A DNA stretch of 64,000 bases from Bog-473 sp963791995 (lineage in GTDB: Bacteria; Actinomycetota; Acidimicrobiia; Acidimicrobiales; RAAP-2): positions 186,001 through 250,000 of the forward strand of contig CAWBUQ010000022.1 of NCBI GenBank assembly GCA_963791995.1, given 5' to 3'. Each line of letters begins with the position of its first letter. The stretch's first letter is position 1. The translations under genes were made by a program, and so were the position numbers. The notes below the pieces were generated by a model, which ran no database searches, had not been told where the DNA came from, and saw nothing but the letters and a program-made list of their open reading frames with translations. This document shows, one piece after another, positions 1 through 8,422 of the stretch.

Positions 1-244
1 GGGCGACCGGAGTCAGGCGGACAAGCCGTCCGGCCTGGTCCCCGATCTCACTGCGGTAGCCGGCGGCCGAGGCCAGGTAGCCCGGCCAGATCCCGACGGT
101 GTTGGTGATGTTGGCCGTCAGCGCCGGATAGCCCAGCGCGAGCAGGACCGGGAACGAGATCAGGCTGCCCCCTCCCGCCACCCCGTTGAAGATCCCGGCT
201 GCCACACCCGCCAGGGCGATCACGAAGGCGTGGGTGGCGGACAT
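1..244 (-). CDS. Sulfite exporter TauE/SafE family protein, N-terminal fragment
   Basis: The window edge cuts this minus-strand gene, leaving the first 81 codons. The visible part starts with ATG at 244 and gives a hydrophobic N-terminus containing GIFNGVAGGGSL, followed by a second membrane segment with TANITNTVGIWPGY. Both motifs are typical of the TauE/SafE (DUF81) transporters, which move sulfite, organosulfonates or related anions across the inner membrane. The Gly-rich GVAGGG and the Asn/Thr-rich ANITNTVG segments are the family hallmarks visible here. The substrate cannot be told from this fragment. The family call is fairly safe from the motifs. Confidence 0.8.
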   Translation of the reverse strand, partial: MSATHAFVIALAGVAAGIFNGVAGGGSLISFPVLLALGYPALTANITNTVGIWPGYLASAAGYRSEIGDQAGRLVRLTPVA

Positions 245-316
245 CTGGCGAAACAGTAGGGGAGTGGCCTCGGCACCGAGTCCCCGGGATGCACCCCGCA
301 TTCTGCGCACGGCATG

Positions 317-334
317 CACCCCCAAATAGGGGTG
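317..334. repeat. Inverted repeat CACCCC/GGGGTG upstream of the surface protein
   Basis: The arms CACCCC (317-322) and GGGGTG (329-334) are exact inverted repeats around a 6-base A/T-containing loop. They lie in the roughly 200-bp gap between the divergent TauE fragment and the secreted-protein gene at 448. The site could be an operator or a hairpin in a leader. No regulator is identified. Apart from this repeat nothing else is recognisable in 245-447. Confidence 0.4.
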
Positions 335-447
335 TTCGGACACGAATTATTTCACAGCCCGGCGCAAGGTTCCCCCAGATACCCCGTTTCATTGGCAGCG
401 CAGTGAGGAGTCCCTGGACGCGTGGCGGGGACGGCAAGGGGTGCGAG

Positions 448-2016
448 ATGAGAGGTCGCAGCAGGATTGCCGCCATTGGCCTGTTGGCCATGACGCTATT
501 CAGCGCGACGTCCGCGACCGCCGGTGCGCAGTCTGCCAGCCCATGGAGTGTGCAGGCGAACGGAGGGTTCGTGTCTCTCAGCCTCCTCAACACACTGCAG
601 GTGTCAGGCGGCGGCTCGGAGGCCGACGCCAGCAACGCCCCCATGGCCGAAGCGTCGGGCACGGGCGCGTGCCTCTCGACCGCCGCATCGTCGAACCCGT
701 GTCCGACCAGTGCATCGTCGTCGCTCTCGGGCGACGCGCTCGACAGCACGCAAGACGCCGTGGCCAACGGCAACGGCGCCACCGCCACGCCGACGGGCGC
801 CAACAACTGCCCGATTCCCCTCAACACGGGAGTGCTCAACGTCGACGTGCTGTGCGGCAACGCCTCGGCGTCCGAAGATGCCAACGGCAATCCCACCGCG
901 ACCGGCACCGGCAACATCGCCAACGCCTCGCTGAGCCTGAGCCTCACCGACGTGCTGCAGGCGATCCTCGGCGGGGCGCTGCCTTCGGCGTCGTCGCTGT
1001 GCGCCAACGCACCGGCTGCGACGACGTCGCCGGGTTCGAACACCAGCCCGCTCCCGGGCCCGGTCTCGAGCCTGCTCGGCACGGTCAACGGGATCCTGCC
1101 GGCGAACATCGGCCTCAATGCGACCAGCGTCGCCGGGGGCAGCACCCTCGCCGGCGAGTGCTCGGTGGTCAGCGGCCTGCTGACCCAACTCGACGCCGCC
1201 AGTGGTTCGTCGCCGGTCACGAGCGCACTGACCGGCATCTTGAACGAGGTGCTCGGCCTCACGGGCGCCAACGCCAGCGCGGTGCAGCCGCTCGACATCA
1301 CGTTGGGTGGTTCGACCTCGTCGGTCACCACGAGTGGGAACGTCGTGAACGATTCGGTGACCCAGCGCACCCTCGAGGTGAACCTCTTCGGTCTGGCCGA
1401 CCTCCAGGTGGCACCCACGACAGCGTCGGTCGCGCTCGACCGCAGCACCGGCACGGTGACGCCCAGCTGCAACGCCGGCGTCGTGTCCTACTCGACGAAC
1501 GGGTCGCTGCCGACATTCGTCAACATCACGCAGATCGACGACCTGGTGAACCAGCTGCTCCAGACGCTGGGGAGCACCGGCAGCGCGCTCTCCGGCGCCC
1601 TCCAGACCCTCCTGGGCGACCTGATCACCTACGACCCGTCCGGCAACCTGCTCACCTGCGACACCTCGGCGCCGGGCACGACGGCGAGCGCCAAGGTGGG
1701 TGTCCTCAACCTGGGCCTGCTGAGCGGGCTGATGGGCGGCCTCACCCTCAACGTCGGGGACGTCAGTGTCACGGGCAGTTCCACCGTGGCGACCCCCGCC
1801 GTGGCCACGTCGCCGGGCACCAGCCCGGCACCCGCTGTGACGGCGGCCGTACCCAACGTGACCAGCGTGCACACCGGCGAGTACTGGGCCGGGACGCTGC
1901 CGATCGTCCTCATCGCCGGCATGGGACTGGCCGGGATCTTGCTGATCGGCCGTCGCCGCGTCGCCTCAGTCGCTCGATCTCTTTCACCATTCGCCCGCCG
2001 CAGGGGTGGCCAATGA
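448..2016 (+). CDS. Secreted surface protein with C-terminal membrane anchor (possible sortase substrate)
   Basis: Predicted 522 aa. ATG at 448 is preferred over an in-frame start at 289 because it places a signal peptide (basic MRGRSR, then a hydrophobic stretch and an Ala-rich cleavage region) at the N-terminus. The long middle is rich in Ala, Gly, Ser, Thr, Asn and Leu, with no recognised catalytic motif. The C-terminus has SVHTGEYWAG, a hydrophobic segment of about 20 residues and a positive GRRR tail. This is the three-part layout of a cell-wall sorting signal, though the motif is not LPXTG. A sortase gene follows 250 bp downstream, which supports a sortase substrate. The molecular role is unknown; adhesin or sheath protein are guesses. 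Confidence 0.7.
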   Translation: MRGRSRIAAIGLLAMTLFSATSATAGAQSASPWSVQANGGFVSLSLLNTLQVSGGGSEADASNAPMAEASGTGACLSTAASSNPCPTSASSSLSGDALDSTQDAVANGNGATATPTGANNCPIPLNTGVLNVDVLCGNASASEDANGNPTATGTGNIANASLSLSLTDVLQAILGGALPSASSLCANAPAATTSPGSNTSPLPGPVSSLLGTVNGILPANIGLNATSVAGGSTLAGECSVVSGLLTQLDAASGSSPVTSALTGILNEVLGLTGANASAVQPLDITLGGSTSSVTTSGNVVNDSVTQRTLEVNLFGLADLQVAPTTASVALDRSTGTVTPSCNAGVVSYSTNGSLPTFVNITQIDDLVNQLLQTLGSTGSALSGALQTLLGDLITYDPSGNLLTCDTSAPGTTASAKVGVLNLGLLSGLMGGLTLNVGDVSVTGSSTVATPAVATSPGTSPAPAVTAAVPNVTSVHTGEYWAGTLPIVLIAGMGLAGILLIGRRRVASVARSLSPFARRRGGQ

Positions 2017-2206
2017 GGCACCTCAGTCCACCGACCCCTTCGGGTCGCGCGGCGGACCGCCACCGGGCCCGGCCTTCGGGACCTCCTCCGTTCCCCCTCC
2101 GGTCTCGGGGGCCGGCCCGGCGGCAGCCACCACGACGCGGCCTCTCGGAACTCGGCGCCACGGCGAGGTCCTAGGGCAATCGGGTACGGCCGCGGTGTCG
2201 GCATGA
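2006..2206 (+). CDS. Possible small Pro/Gly-rich protein
   Basis: A GTG-started frame of 66 codons overlaps the end of the anchored surface-protein gene by 11 bases. Its product is rich in Pro, Gly, Ser and Ala, with no membrane segment. The overlap could allow translational coupling, and the composition resembles disordered cytosolic tails found near cell-envelope genes. No family is recognised. In such GC-rich DNA an open frame of this length can be chance, so this is a weak call. It fills most of the gap before the sortase. Confidence 0.25.
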   Translation: MANEAPQSTDPFGSRGGPPPGPAFGTSSVPPPVSGAGPAAATTTRPLGTRRHGEVLGQSGTAAVSA

Positions 2207-2264
2207 CGCCGAGCCGGTCGAGGGACGAACACACGATCTTCGGAGGATCGGGAGGGTGAGGCAG

Positions 2265-3497
2265 ATGCAGCGGGAACCGGTGCTGCGCACTGCTCGGAAC
2301 GGGACGGCGGAGTCTCGTTCCGAGCAGCGGCACTCCGACGCCGCGCCCCGTGGCCGAGGTGCGCATGTCGCACGCCACCGAAGCAGCGGGCTGGTGAAGT
2401 CGCACGGATCTCTGCGCGCGGTGCGCCGGATCGGTGTGACGCTCGTCGGCGTCGTCCTCCTCTTCGGTGCCGTCTTCGCCGGGAGCTATGCGTTCGCGCA
2501 CCAAGAGCACCAGCAGCATGCGCAGGCCGTGCTCCTCGCCAGCGAGCGTGCCGCCATGGCGAGGATCGCGCGACAGAGCCACGGCGCTGGGTGCCAGGTG
2601 TCCGGCGTGCAGCCAGGGCAGCTCTCGGGGATCCTGACCATCCCCGCGCTGCACCTCCACGCACCGGTCGAGGAGGGGACGGACGACCAGGAGCTCAACG
2701 TCGCGGTGGGACACGATCCGCAGTCGGTGTGGCCGGGTCTCAACGGTGCCGCGGTCTTCCTCGCGCACGACGTCAGCTACTTCGTGCACCTCAACGCACT
2801 CAAGCCGGGCGACACGATCACGTACGCCACCGCGTGCGACACGGTGACCTTCCACGTGAGCGGGCAGCAGGTCGTCCCGGCAGGATCGCCGGTCGCCAAC
2901 ACCGCCGAGCCGAGCCTCGTGCTCGACACGTGCTGGCCTCCCAACGCGCTCTTCTACACGCCCGACCGGCTGCTGATCCGCGCCACCGAGGTGGGCACGC
3001 ACGCCCAGGGGGGCAACCTGAACCCGGGCGCGCAGTTCATCAAGACCGTGCAGTCCACCGGGTACAGGACGTCCGCGCCCCCGGCGCTGCAGGCGCTGGG
3101 GCTGACGCTCGAGCAAAACGAGGCGCCGATGGGGACCATGCACCTGGTCAACGCGTCAGTCGCGTTCGCGCAGTCTCCGGCGCCTCTCTCGCTCGAAGCG
3201 GCTGCGCTCGAGACCTACTTCGGCGCCCTGCACGCCGGCGCCCAGCGCCAGGCGCTCTGGTGGCATGCCCTGGCCCCGACCGTGGCGCTGCCGCCACAGC
3301 TGAAGGGGGCGAGCGTGGCCGCCCACGACAGCCCTCTCGACGTCGAAATCGACTCCGCCGGCGGGTCGCCGACCCGGGTCGTCCTCACGACGACGGTGAC
3401 ACTGGAAGGGGGCTCGGAACCCGGCCCCCACGCCATGACGGTCGTCCTCCCAGTTCACGGGCCCACTGTGACGATCGGGAGTTGGGTTTTCACCTGA
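2265..3497 (+). CDS. Sortase family transpeptidase (class D/E-like)
   Basis: Predicted 410 aa. ATG 2265 is chosen because GGGAGG sits 9 bases upstream; GTG 2256 is too close to it. A basic cytoplasmic N-terminus of about 60 residues precedes one membrane segment (LVGVVLLFGAVFAGSYAFA), followed by the sortase domain. It contains TIPALHLHAPVEEGT, the catalytic His in FLAHDVSYF, the catalytic Cys in VLDTCWPPN (the TLxTC-type motif) and the Arg in DRLLIRA. The roughly 160 residues after the catalytic core are extra relative to ordinary sortases and look like an additional beta-rich extracellular domain. It probably anchors or cross-links surface proteins. The flanking genes encode two low-complexity exported proteins, which are likely partners. 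Confidence 0.88.
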   Translation: MQREPVLRTARNGTAESRSEQRHSDAAPRGRGAHVARHRSSGLVKSHGSLRAVRRIGVTLVGVVLLFGAVFAGSYAFAHQEHQQHAQAVLLASERAAMARIARQSHGAGCQVSGVQPGQLSGILTIPALHLHAPVEEGTDDQELNVAVGHDPQSVWPGLNGAAVFLAHDVSYFVHLNALKPGDTITYATACDTVTFHVSGQQVVPAGSPVANTAEPSLVLDTCWPPNALFYTPDRLLIRATEVGTHAQGGNLNPGAQFIKTVQSTGYRTSAPPALQALGLTLEQNEAPMGTMHLVNASVAFAQSPAPLSLEAAALETYFGALHAGAQRQALWWHALAPTVALPPQLKGASVAAHDSPLDVEIDSAGGSPTRVVLTTTVTLEGGSEPGPHAMTVVLPVHGPTVTIGSWVFT

Positions 3498-3632
3498 CAC
3501 GGGTGCGACCGGAGCCCGCCGGTGTGGGGGGTCATCGGGGGTGTGACAGGGAGCGCAAGGGTGGCGCCGCCCGGCCGTTTCCACACTGAGAACCCACAGG
3601 AGGGGTCACTGGACACTGAGGAGGACGGTTCC

Positions 3633-5166
3633 ATGGGCTTCGACGAGATCTACAACCAGATGCTCCACAACGAGTTCGGCTCGGGTGGGGCTAGCGACGC
3701 GCCTGCGGCGATGGAGGCTCCGCCCCACCCGGCACCGGTCCCGGCGTCGGCGGATGTGGACCTGGCACGGCCGATACGCGTGGCGCATGCAGCGGATCCG
3801 TCCGGTGCCGAGGCGCTCGACAAGAACGATGCGTTCAACGCATTCGACGCATTCGACGCGTTCGCCGCGTTTGTCGCGTCCGCAGATGCCGCTGACGCCG
3901 CTGCCGGCGCTGAAGCTCCCGCACTGGTTCACCGAGCCTTCCGCGCCCACGGGAAGCACGCCGCGAAGGAGGTGCCGGCCTTCAGCGAAGGGCCGAGGGG
4001 TTTCTCGCGTTATCGCAACGCCGCCATGGTCGGAGCCGGCGGGCTCACCTGCGCGGCCGTCGGCGCCTTCCTCGGTGGTCTCGGTGGGTACTTCACGGTG
4101 GACCCCGCTGCGGCGCACCCCGTCGCGACCTCGGCCGGACAGAGCCAGCAGCTGGCCGCCGCGGTCGACCAGGCGTACGACGCCGCCTCGCATGGACGTG
4201 TGATGGCGGACGATGCCGCGTCCTTCTCCTCGCTCTCGGGTGGTTTGGCCCAAGGCATCGATCCCTTGCAGTGGTTGACGAGCTCGGGCTCGGACAACCT
4301 CGCCGTCTCGGGCATACCCGGCATGCTGTCGGGCCTCCCGGGTCTGGGAGGCCTCGGTCTGGGTTCGGGCGTTGGCTCGGGTCTCGGTGGTCTCGGATGC
4401 ACCACGCCGAGCGCCCTCGGCGTCGGTTGCGTCCTCAGCAGCATCACGGGCGTCGTGGATGACCTGGGCTCCAGCGGTGACCCAACCAGCACGGTCGAAG
4501 GGCTGCTCCCCGGTCTCACCGGCGTCGTCACCGACGTGACGGGCGCGCTCTCGAATCTCGACACGTTGCTGCCGACCAGCTCGCTGCCGACCGCCGCGGT
4601 GCCGACCTCGATCCTCGACGAACTGGGGCTGGGCTCGGTCGTGGGGTCCGGGACGAGCTCCGGCGTCGGCCTCGGATCGCTCTGGTCGCTCGGGTCGGGC
4701 AGCATCGGGACTCTGCCCGACTCGACGGCCGGCATGCTCGACCCCGTCCTCAACGGCATCCTGACTGCCCTGGCGGCGACCGGTTCGGGATCGGGCTCGG
4801 GGTCCATCCCCTCGCTCCTCCTCCCGTCGAGCAGCGGGTCCTCCGGTCTGCCGAATCTTGCTTCCGGGCCTGCCGAGCGTGCCGGGCCTGCCGAGCGTGC
4901 CGGGCCTGCCGAGTGTGCCCGTGTCCGCCCCGTCGGGTTCGGTGAGCTCGTCGGCGACGGTCGGCTCGAGCACGACAACCACCACCTCCACCTCGACGAC
5001 CACCACCACCACGCAGCCGTCGAAGAGCGGCTCGAGCGGCAGCACGGTGACGGTGCCCCTGCCGTCGCTGCCACTGCCGAGCACGCCCCCGGTCTCGGCC
5101 GGCGGGGTGTCGGTGGGCCTGAACTCGTCGAGCTCGGGATCGGGCCTCAGTCTCTCGCTTCCGTAG
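3633..5166 (+). CDS. Membrane-tethered Ser/Thr/Gly-rich low-complexity protein (frameshift near 4857)
   Basis: ATG 3633 follows GAGGAGGAC. A cytosolic region of about 130 residues has short NAFDAFDAF repeats. One membrane segment follows (about residues 130-155), then a long extracytoplasmic Gly/Ser/Leu-rich region. The frame breaks near 4857. Removing one T from 'aatcttgct' continues the Leu-Pro-Gly pattern as LPNLLPGLPSVPG and reaches a mucin-like run of about 15 Thr/Ser residues and a stop at 5166, for about 510 aa. Without the correction the frame runs to 5201 with an unrelated His/Glu-rich tail. It is probably a consensus error, although the break lies right before an 18-bp repeat array. 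It neighbours the sortase; function unknown. Confidence 0.6.
4864..4917 (+). repeat. Three tandem 18-bp repeats encoding PGLPSV
   Basis: The unit ccgggcctgccgagcgtg occurs three times head to tail; the third copy differs by one base. In the corrected frame each unit encodes PGLPSV. The array lies immediately after the apparent frameshift at 4857, so either copy-number slippage or an assembly problem could be at work here. Confidence 0.85.
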
Positions 5167-5169
5167 GTG

Positions 5170-5203
5170 CCTCACGCCGGCCGAACCCGGAGCCGGCGTG
5201 AGG
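5170..5203 (+). terminator. Strong hairpin after the surface locus
   Basis: A perfect 12-bp stem (5170-5181 with 5192-5203) closes a 10-base loop right after the stop at 5166. There is no U-tract, as is common for GC-rich actinobacterial terminators. It probably ends the sortase-locus transcript. Confidence 0.6.
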
Positions 5204-5303
5204 CCGACGATCCCAGCGCCCGTCCCGACGGACCCTCACCGCCTAGCGTGCGGGGACGCCGCGCCACTGCGCAGGCATTGTCCAGCCCAGGAGGTCAAGT
5301 CCC

Positions 5304-5672
5304 ATGGTGAGGTTGACGTGCCTGCTCCGCCGCAAGGAGGGGCTCACCCCAACCGAGTTCCACGCACACTGGCGCAACGTGCACGGCCCGCTCATCGCCT
5401 CGAGCAAGTCCGGCCAGCACGTGGTGCGCTACGAGCAGCACCCCCGTCCACTCGACGACTACAGCGGTGACGACGATCCCGGGTTCGACGGGGTGACGGT
5501 GCAGTGGTTCGAAAGCATGGACGCCTATGGAGCCCACATGCAGGAGCCCGACTTTGGAGACATTTGGGCCGACATCGGGCAATTCCTCGACACCGACCGC
5601 CTGCACTTCGTCCTCACCGAGCATCCACGCCTGGTGATGGGCCAGGACGAAGGATCATTCCCCCTGGCGTGA
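5304..5672 (+). CDS. EthD domain-containing protein
   Basis: Predicted 122 aa from ATG 5304, preceded by an excellent AGGAGG site 9 bases upstream. The sequence has the EthD-type ferredoxin-like fold signature near the N-terminus (LLRRKEGLTPTEFHAHW, then RNVHGPL) and a second strand region with GVTVQWFESMDAY. EthD proteins are small dimeric alpha/beta-barrel proteins, first known from ethyl-tert-butyl ether degradation, and many are of unknown catalytic role. The gene stands alone between the surface-locus terminator and a convergent CYTH-CHAD gene, whose 3' end it overlaps by 18 bp. Nothing nearby indicates its substrate. Confidence 0.85.
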   Translation: MVRLTCLLRRKEGLTPTEFHAHWRNVHGPLIASSKSGQHVVRYEQHPRPLDDYSGDDDPGFDGVTVQWFESMDAYGAHMQEPDFGDIWADIGQFLDTDRLHFVLTEHPRLVMGQDEGSFPLA

Positions 5673-7574
5673 AGGTGGCTGTGCCACGGCGCTGAGCCCG
5701 GGCACCGCGGCGGGGTGGTCCGGGGAGACGGGGGTACCGGCGTCATCGGGTGGTGCCTGCGTCATTGGTGACACCGAGGAGCCTGAGGAGGCGGACGTGA
5801 TCGAGGAGAAGGGACCACGGGCCTCGGGCGCGTCGGTCGGTTCCGCCACGGCCGTTGCCTCAGGTCCAGGTGTCGGGACGGCACGCAACGTGGTGTGCAC
5901 CGGCGCCCGGACTGCCTCCGCCTCACCCTGACGCCGGTCCATCACGTCGAGGAGGTCGCGCCATTCGCGTCCGTTCACCCGTTTGAGCTCCCTGGGGAGG
6001 CGGCGCAGCAGCCGGTCGACGTCGCGCCGGTGTCGCTCGGCCAGGCCACCCATGACGAAGACAGTGGCCGGCGGGAGATGCGTCGGGCCGGTGGCCAGAT
6101 CGGCCAGGCGCAGGGATGCCACCTCGGCGTCCTGCATGGCACCGAGCTCGTCTTGGAGCGCGGTCAGCTGGCGCACGAAGCGAGTGGTGCGGCCTCCGTA
6201 GACCTCCGCACTGAACTCGAGCGCATAGCGCAGCCACTTGCAGCGGATCCGCACTCGGTGGAAGTCCGCGACCACGCCCGACTTCTTGGCCCGCTTCGCT
6301 GCTTTGGCGACCGCGCTGTGCCGCTCGACAACGAGGTCGGGTATGCCGATGACGGCCGGCTCCCGGGTGGCCAGCGAGCGACGTGCCGGGCCCTGCTGCA
6401 CCATGGTGGCCAGGCCGCGGTTGAGGCGATCCCACCGGATCGAGTCCAGCCCCGACAACATGGCAGCCCGCGCTGCGTCGCGTTCGCGATGCAGCAGGGA
6501 CAGGAGCTCGTCGAGCGGGTCATGGCCGTCCGGCCGGCCATCGGTGCTCCAGTTCGCGGTGGCCGTGACATCGTCAGCCAGGCCTTCGAGCTGCACGTCG
6601 AGGTCGCGTACGGCGCCAAGGAGGCGGCCCAACCAGCCAAGCTCCTCGCGGAAGGTCTGCGCCCGGACGGGCAGGACGCCCGAGAAGAGCGCGAGCGCGG
6701 CGCGGAGACGGCGGGTCGCCACGCGGATGTCGTGCAGCTCCTCGGGATCCTCACCGAGACGTGTCCCCGGTTCCTTGTCCCTGATGACGGCAAGCTGACG
6801 GCGCAGGACGGCGAAGGCCAGGTCGCCCATGGTGCTGTCGGCGTCGATGGCGGTTGACCCGAGGTCGGGCGACCCGGGTATCTCCTCACCGAGGGCCAGC
6901 AGCCCGGCTTCGAACTTGGAAAGGTGGGCCGGCCGGAGGCCGCACGAGGAGTGGAGCTGCTCGACGAGGGGCTCCAGCGGGGTGAGCCATTCTGGGCGCA
7001 CCTCCACCTCGACACGGCGCAGCTGCATCGGCCGCTGTCCGTTGCCCACCACGATCACCGTGTCGTCGAGGGCGATCTCGGCCGCGTCGACACCGCCGAC
7101 CCGCAGGGCAAAGGGGCGCCGGCGCGTCCGCACCTGGAGCACCTCGTGCACGTGGCGTGCACCGACGATGGCGCGCAGGCGCCGCCCGACCGGACCGTCG
7201 GGCCCCAGTCCGTCGAGGCCATTGGGAGGGAGGACCTCGGTCACCTCGAGCCGCTGGCGCAGGCCGCTGCTCTCCGCAGGCCGCGTGTCCTTGAGCGTGA
7301 CCTCGTCGTAGCGGCCGCGCCGCCGCGTCCGGGCGACGAAGCCGGCGCGGGCGATGCGCCAGTCGTCGGTGTCGATGTAGGAGTCGACGAGGCGCCGTGG
7401 GGTCCGTGCCAGCGCGGTGACCGTCCCGTGGTCGCCGGCCTCGATGGCAAGCGTGGGCAGCGCGGCGAGCCACCGCTCCACCGGGCGCAGATCGAGCGCG
7501 TCGAATTGCCATTCGATCTCGACGGGATCCTGTGGCGGCGGCGCGTCCCTTCCAGATTCCCCCGTGTCGGACAT
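5655..7574 (-). CDS. CYTH and CHAD domain protein (polyphosphate-associated), degenerate CYTH signature
   Basis: Predicted 639 aa from ATG 7574. Residues 20-210 form a CYTH-like triphosphate tunnel domain and about 240-540 a CHAD helical domain with ELHDIRVATRRLR and FHRVRIRCKWLRY, the His/Arg/Lys-rich motifs known to bind polyphosphate. A Pro/Ala/Ser-rich tail of about 90 residues ends the protein. The N-terminal ExExK signature of CYTH reads EIEWQ here, with Gln in place of the metal/phosphate Lys, so triphosphatase activity may be lost. A Nudix gene is divergent from it. A second CYTH-CHAD protein with an intact ExExK lies at 19527. Polyphosphate binding is inferred from family knowledge. 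Confidence 0.88.
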   Translation of the reverse strand: MSDTGESGRDAPPPQDPVEIEWQFDALDLRPVERWLAALPTLAIEAGDHGTVTALARTPRRLVDSYIDTDDWRIARAGFVARTRRRGRYDEVTLKDTRPAESSGLRQRLEVTEVLPPNGLDGLGPDGPVGRRLRAIVGARHVHEVLQVRTRRRPFALRVGGVDAAEIALDDTVIVVGNGQRPMQLRRVEVEVRPEWLTPLEPLVEQLHSSCGLRPAHLSKFEAGLLALGEEIPGSPDLGSTAIDADSTMGDLAFAVLRRQLAVIRDKEPGTRLGEDPEELHDIRVATRRLRAALALFSGVLPVRAQTFREELGWLGRLLGAVRDLDVQLEGLADDVTATANWSTDGRPDGHDPLDELLSLLHRERDAARAAMLSGLDSIRWDRLNRGLATMVQQGPARRSLATREPAVIGIPDLVVERHSAVAKAAKRAKKSGVVADFHRVRIRCKWLRYALEFSAEVYGGRTTRFVRQLTALQDELGAMQDAEVASLRLADLATGPTHLPPATVFVMGGLAERHRRDVDRLLRRLPRELKRVNGREWRDLLDVMDRRQGEAEAVRAPVHTTLRAVPTPGPEATAVAEPTDAPEARGPFSSITSASSGSSVSPMTQAPPDDAGTPVSPDHPAAVPGLSAVAQPPSRQGE

Positions 7575-7721
7575 CTCGCTCAGGCTACAGCGGCCCCCCC
7601 GGGAGCCGGTGCGCCTTCGAGCCGGAGAGCCCAGTCCGTTGTGCCGTGCCGACGGCTCACTGCGATTGCCGCCAATTCGGCAGAGCCCGGCGGTAGTGTC
7701 CAAACAGTGGCGAGACGAGCG

Positions 7722-8159
7722 ATGACTGCTGAGCTCCCGACACCAACAGAGGTCGTCCAGGCGGCGGGTGGGCTCGTGGTCCGCCGCCAAAACGGCAGTC
7801 TCGAGATCGTGGTGGTGCACCGGCCCGACCACCAGGACTGGTCGTTCCCCAAGGGCAAGCTCGAACCGGGCGAGACATTCGAGCTGGCGGCGCTGCGCGA
7901 GGTGCGAGAGGAGACAGGCATGGCCTGTCGCCTGGTCCGCTTCATCGGCCACACCGAGTACATCGATCGCAAGGGACGCCCCAAGGCGGTGGCCTACTGG
8001 GTGATGTCGGCCGAACACGGGTTCTTCTCCCCGAATCCCGAAGTAGACGAATTGCGCTGGCTCAGCTTGGAACATGCGATCCGGGCGTTGACCTATCCCC
8101 GAGACAGGGAGCTGGTGGCGGTGCTTATGGCCGCTGATCAGGTCGAACCGCTCATCTAA
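7722..8159 (+). CDS. Nudix hydrolase (MutT-like)
   Basis: Predicted 145 aa. A complete Nudix box is present: GKLEPGETFELAALRE followed by VREETGM, matching GX5EX7REUXEEXGU. The sequence opens with AAGGLVVRR, as in MutT1/ApnA-type enzymes that hydrolyse 8-oxo-dGTP or diadenosine polyphosphates. ATG 7722 is used; an in-frame GTG at 7707 would add five residues. It is divergent from the CYTH-CHAD gene 147 bp away, which suggests shared control and a link to phosphate-rich metabolites. Unlike mycobacterial MutT1 it has no histidine-phosphatase domain. The exact substrate is open. Confidence 0.9.
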   Translation: MTAELPTPTEVVQAAGGLVVRRQNGSLEIVVVHRPDHQDWSFPKGKLEPGETFELAALREVREETGMACRLVRFIGHTEYIDRKGRPKAVAYWVMSAEHGFFSPNPEVDELRWLSLEHAIRALTYPRDRELVAVLMAADQVEPLI

Positions 8160-8215
8160 ACCCTTTCAAAATTTCCTGAAATTGCGTGTTTAAAGGACCT
8201 CGGATCGGGAATAAT

Positions 8216-8376
8216 GGGCCGTAGCGATCTACCGCCTGATCGCACTGCCGGCGTGCGTGCCCCAGTCGAGAGCTCCAGGACCTATCGCCAAGGGCCCTGA
8301 GACAGCGTTTAGACGTCAATCGGCTGGGGCACCGTCGGCGCCTTTCCGAACCCGGGTGAAAGCCCGGGTTTTTTCG
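8216..8376 (+). ncRNA. Candidate structured small RNA
   Basis: This 263-bp gap between convergent genes has no plausible frame but dense secondary structure. A 5' hairpin has arms GCGATC 8224-8229 and GATCGC 8238-8243. A long-range stem pairs GTGCCCCAG 8257-8265 with CTGGGGCAC 8324-8332 and continues across a small internal loop, GCCGGC 8247-8252 with GTCGGC 8334-8339. An intrinsic terminator ends it. A -10-like AATAAT lies at 8210-8215 and TTGCGT at 8182-8187 is a poor, too distant -35. The layout (hairpin, long closed stem, terminator) suggests a transcript of about 155 nt. No known family was recognised; a 6S-like RNA is one possibility. Confidence 0.5.
8349..8374 (+). terminator. Rho-independent terminator
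   Basis: AACCCGGG (8349-8356) and CCCGGGTT (8363-8370) form a perfect 8-bp stem with a 6-base loop, followed by a run of T (8369-8374). It is the most canonical intrinsic terminator in the window. It would end the candidate small RNA, or the Nudix transcript starting 630 bp upstream. Confidence 0.88.
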
Positions 8377-8422
8377 TGTTCCCGGTCTGACGCGGACCCG
8401 ACCGCGGCGGTCCGGGTCGGGG

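Noticed and set aside
6924..8159. A 411-codon plus-strand frame containing the Nudix gene, suggesting a larger fusion protein
   Set aside because: The part before 7722 is antisense to the CYTH-CHAD gene and has the composition of a shadow frame. Only the Nudix portion has family motifs.
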